Below are positions 5,721-7,944 of a stretch of DNA of 7,944 nt, one piece after another; position 1 is the first letter of the stretch; each line of letters begins with the position of its first letter. A program made the position numbers and the translations under genes. The DNA is from Bordetella parapertussis. GTDB lineage: Bacteria > Pseudomonadota > Gammaproteobacteria > Burkholderiales > Burkholderiaceae. The notes below the pieces were generated by a model, which was given only the letters and a program-made list of their open reading frames with translations, ran no database searches and was not told the DNA's origin. The stretch spans positions 1 to 7,944 of the forward strand of contig CAMDLJ010000110.1 of assembly GCA_945901665.1 (NCBI GenBank), written 5' to 3'.

Positions 5721-6947
5721 TTGAAGACCATTGCCAAATCTGAAAAGCTGTCCAATGTTTGCTATGACATTCGCGGGCCAGTGCTCGATCGTGCCCGGCA
5801 GATGGAGGAAGAGGGGCAAAAAATCATCAAGCTCAACATTGGCAACTTGGCCGTGTTTGGTTTTGATGCACCTGAAGAAATTCAGCAAGACATGATCCGC
5901 AACTTGCCCAGCGCAGCGGCCTACTCGGACAGCAAGGGCATTTTTTCGGCCCGCAAAGCGGTGATGCACTACACCCAGCAGCAGGGCATCAAAGGGGTGG
6001 CGCTGGAGGATATTTACCTGGGAAACGGCGCCAGCGAATTGATCGTCATGGCCACCAATGGCTTGCTCAACAACGGAGATGAATTGCTGCTCCCGGCGCC
6101 AGACTACCCGCTGTGGACAGCTGCCGTGAGCTTGTCGGGCGGAACACCCGTGCATTACATGTGCGACGAGGCCCAGGGTTGGATGCCCGATTTGGACGAT
6201 ATCCGCGCCAAAATCACCCAGCACACCAAAGGCATTGTGGTGATCAACCCAAATAATCCAACGGGGGCTTTGTATTCGGATGCCTTGCTGCAAGGCATCG
6301 TGGATTTGGCCCGGCAGCACGGCTTGGTGATTTTTGCCGATGAGGTTTACGACAAAGTGCTCTACGACGGGCATCGACACACAGCCATGGCCAGTTTGTC
6401 CACCGATGTCTTGACCTTGACCTTCAATTCTTTGTCCAAGAGTTACCGCTCGTGTGGTTACCGTGCGGGATGGATGGTGGTCTCGGGCGATAAAAAGCCA
6501 GCCCAGGACTACATCGAGGGTTTGAACATGCTCTCATCGATGCGTTTGTGCGCCAATGTGCCCGGCCAGTCGGCAATCCAAACCGCTTTGGGTGGATATC
6601 AAAGCATCAACGATTTGGTCAAGGAAGGTGGGCGTTTGCGGCGTCAGCGCGATTTGGCCTATGAACTGATCACCGCCATAGAGGGTGTGAGCTGCGTCAA
6701 GCCCAGCGCCGCTTTGTACATGTTCCCCAAACTGGACAGGCGCATTTACCCGATAGAAGACGATCAGCTGTTTATCCAAGAATTGCTGCAAGAAACCAAA
6801 GTCCTGCTGGTCCAAGGGACAGGCTTTAACTGGCCAACCCCCGATCACTTTCGCATCGTTTTTCTTCCCCACGAGGACGATTTGCGTGAGGCCATTGGGC
6901 GGATTGCCACATTTTTGACCCAATACAGAAAGCGTCACGCATCATGA
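5721..6947 (+). CDS. alaA: Glutamate-pyruvate aminotransferase AlaA, TTG start
   Basis: This class I/II PLP-dependent aminotransferase makes alanine from pyruvate using glutamate. Counting from TTG, the 408-residue product can be laid against my memory of E. coli AlaA (405 residues) without an N-terminal gap: both reach NVCYDIRGPV at residue 12. The key residues then fall at the same numbers: N179 in NPNNPTG, D207 in IFADEVYDK, the PLP-binding lysine K240 in NSLSKSYR, and R378 in DHFRIVFLP, which binds the substrate carboxylate. The frame stays open upstream to ATG 5652, but those 23 extra residues resemble nothing in the family and would overlap the start of the divergent gene. The stop overlaps the hom start (ATGA). 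Specificity for pyruvate is inferred from similarity. Confidence 0.94.
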   Translation: MKTIAKSEKLSNVCYDIRGPVLDRARQMEEEGQKIIKLNIGNLAVFGFDAPEEIQQDMIRNLPSAAAYSDSKGIFSARKAVMHYTQQQGIKGVALEDIYLGNGASELIVMATNGLLNNGDELLLPAPDYPLWTAAVSLSGGTPVHYMCDEAQGWMPDLDDIRAKITQHTKGIVVINPNNPTGALYSDALLQGIVDLARQHGLVIFADEVYDKVLYDGHRHTAMASLSTDVLTLTFNSLSKSYRSCGYRAGWMVVSGDKKPAQDYIEGLNMLSSMRLCANVPGQSAIQTALGGYQSINDLVKEGGRLRRQRDLAYELITAIEGVSCVKPSAALYMFPKLDRRIYPIEDDQLFIQELLQETKVLLVQGTGFNWPTPDHFRIVFLPHEDDLREAIGRIATFLTQYRKRHAS

Positions 6948-7944
6948 AAGCGATTCAAGTGGGCCTGCTGGGCATTGGGACCGTGGGCAAAGGCACTTTT
7001 GAAGTGCTCCTGCGCAACCAAGAAGAGATTCAAAGCCGCGCGGGCCGTGGCATTGAAATCGCCATGGTGGCCGATCTGGACACCGACCGCGCCCGCCAAA
7101 TTGTGGGGCCCCATGTCAGCGTGGTGAACGATGCGCGTGCGGTGGTGGCCAACCCTGATATTGATATCGTGGTGGAACTCATTGGTGGCTATGGGATTGC
7201 CCGCGAGTTGGTCATGGCTGCGATTGATGCGGGCAAGCATGTGGTCACCGCCAACAAAGCCTTATTGGCTGTGCATGGCACAGAAATTTTTGAAGCTGCG
7301 CACCGCAAGGGCGTCATGGTGGCCTTTGAGGCGGCTGTGGCGGGGGGCATTCCCATCATCAAAGCCCTGCGCGAGGGTTTGACCGCCAACCGCATCCAGT
7401 GGATTGCGGGCATCATCAATGGCACGACCAATTTCATCTTGTCGGAGATGCGCGACAAAGGCTTGCCGTTTGACGCCGTGTTGAAGCAAGCCCAGGCGTT
7501 GGGCTACGCGGAAGCCGACCCTACTTTTGACATTGAAGGTGTGGATGCTGCGCACAAAGCCACTTTGATGTCGGCCATCGCCTTTGGCATTCGGGTGCAA
7601 TTTGACAAGGCCTATGTGGAGGGCATTACCCATTTGGAGTCCAAAGACATCACCTATGCCGAACAGATGGGGTACCGCATCAAGTTGCTGGGCATCACCA
7701 AGCGCGTGAGCGCCGGTGTGGAGTTGCGGGTGCACCCCTGTTTGGTGCCCACCAAGCGCTTGATCGCCAATGTGGAAGGGGCGATGAATGCGGTCATGGT
7801 TCAGGCCGATGCCGTGGGCACCACTTTGTACTATGGCAAGGGCGCGGGCAGCGAGCCCACGGCCAGTTCTGTGATCGCCGATTTGGTCGATATCACCCGC
7901 TTGCACACCGCCGACCCTTTGCACCGGGTTCCCCACTTGGCCTT
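6944..7944 (+). CDS. hom: Homoserine dehydrogenase, N-terminal part (partial)
   Basis: Hom reduces aspartate semialdehyde to homoserine with NAD(P)H, the branch point to threonine and methionine. The window shows the first 333 residues of what is usually a protein of about 430-440. The Rossmann motif is GLLGIGTVGKG (residues 7-17); GKHVVTANKALLA (97-109) follows, and AGIINGTTNFIL (155-166) marks the substrate domain. The family signature is complete from A183 to K205: ALGYAEADPTFDIEGVDAAHK, with E190, D201 and K205 matching the yeast catalytic residues E208, D219 and K223. A regulatory ACT domain would lie past the window end and cannot be judged. The ATG at 6944 shares bases with the alaA stop; only a weak AGAAAG precedes it, so translational coupling is likely. 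No frameshift is seen in the visible part. Confidence 0.97.
   Translation, partial: MKAIQVGLLGIGTVGKGTFEVLLRNQEEIQSRAGRGIEIAMVADLDTDRARQIVGPHVSVVNDARAVVANPDIDIVVELIGGYGIARELVMAAIDAGKHVVTANKALLAVHGTEIFEAAHRKGVMVAFEAAVAGGIPIIKALREGLTANRIQWIAGIINGTTNFILSEMRDKGLPFDAVLKQAQALGYAEADPTFDIEGVDAAHKATLMSAIAFGIRVQFDKAYVEGITHLESKDITYAEQMGYRIKLLGITKRVSAGVELRVHPCLVPTKRLIANVEGAMNAVMVQADAVGTTLYYGKGAGSEPTASSVIADLVDITRLHTADPLHRVPHLA

Noticed and set aside
5544..6380. A 278-codon minus-strand open frame across the start of alaA
   Set aside because: It is antisense to alaA and out of frame with the Mth938-like gene; the sequence looks like a shadow of the real genes and has no family resemblance.
7262..7936. A 224-codon minus-strand open frame opposite hom
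   Set aside because: The opposite strand encodes homoserine dehydrogenase with its full signature, so this frame is a shadow.
1..7944. A previously undescribed system, defence island or mobile element
   Set aside because: All the genes seen belong to known chromosomal families, gaps are short, and there are no transposase, integrase, phage or toxin-antitoxin-like genes apart from the PIN domain, which here is fused to PhoH and has no antitoxin partner.

Overview
The window looks like a chromosomal housekeeping segment from a betaproteobacterium, most likely Burkholderiales and probably the Comamonadaceae or near relatives. The evidence is the gene order rpsF-priB-rpsR-rplI followed by dnaB, the long N-terminally extended S18, the PIN-PhoH ATPase with a proline/lysine-rich tail, and the alaA-hom pair, all with moderately G+C-rich codon use. 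This placement is inferred from recalled protein features, not from a database search. I see no tRNA, rRNA, insertion sequence, prophage gene, CRISPR array or sign of recent transfer. I did not find a new biological system.

Layout. Positions 1-1178 (+) hold the end of rpsF, then priB, rpsR and rplI in one tight operon, closed by a strong intrinsic terminator at 1201-1233. A 242-base gap (1179-1420) follows, with this terminator, three copies of a GCACAGG/CCTGTGC word and a good sigma70-type promoter. Positions 1421-2824 (+) are dnaB, the replicative helicase. Convergent with it, 12 bases away, is a 554-residue PIN-PhoH ATPase on the minus strand (2837-4501). Upstream of that on the minus strand are a bcp/PrxQ peroxiredoxin (4661-5146) with its own terminator at 4543-4571, and a small Mth938-like protein of unknown function (5276-5653). 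A 67-base divergent gap separates this minus-strand block from the plus-strand pair alaA (5721-6947, TTG start) and hom (6944 to the window end, partial), which overlap by ATGA. Other gene-free stretches are 4502-4660 (159 bases; terminator and small hairpin) and 5147-5275 (129 bases; no convincing signal). No gene-free stretch exceeds 300 bases.

How the genes work together. The first block joins 30S/50S ribosomal proteins with PriB, a replication-restart factor, next to DnaB, the helicase that the PriA-PriB-DnaT system reloads. The minus-strand block holds a probable RNA-acting PIN/ATPase, a thiol peroxidase and an uncharacterised protein, with no obvious shared pathway. The last block is amino acid metabolism: AlaA makes alanine from pyruvate and glutamate, and Hom makes homoserine for threonine and methionine.
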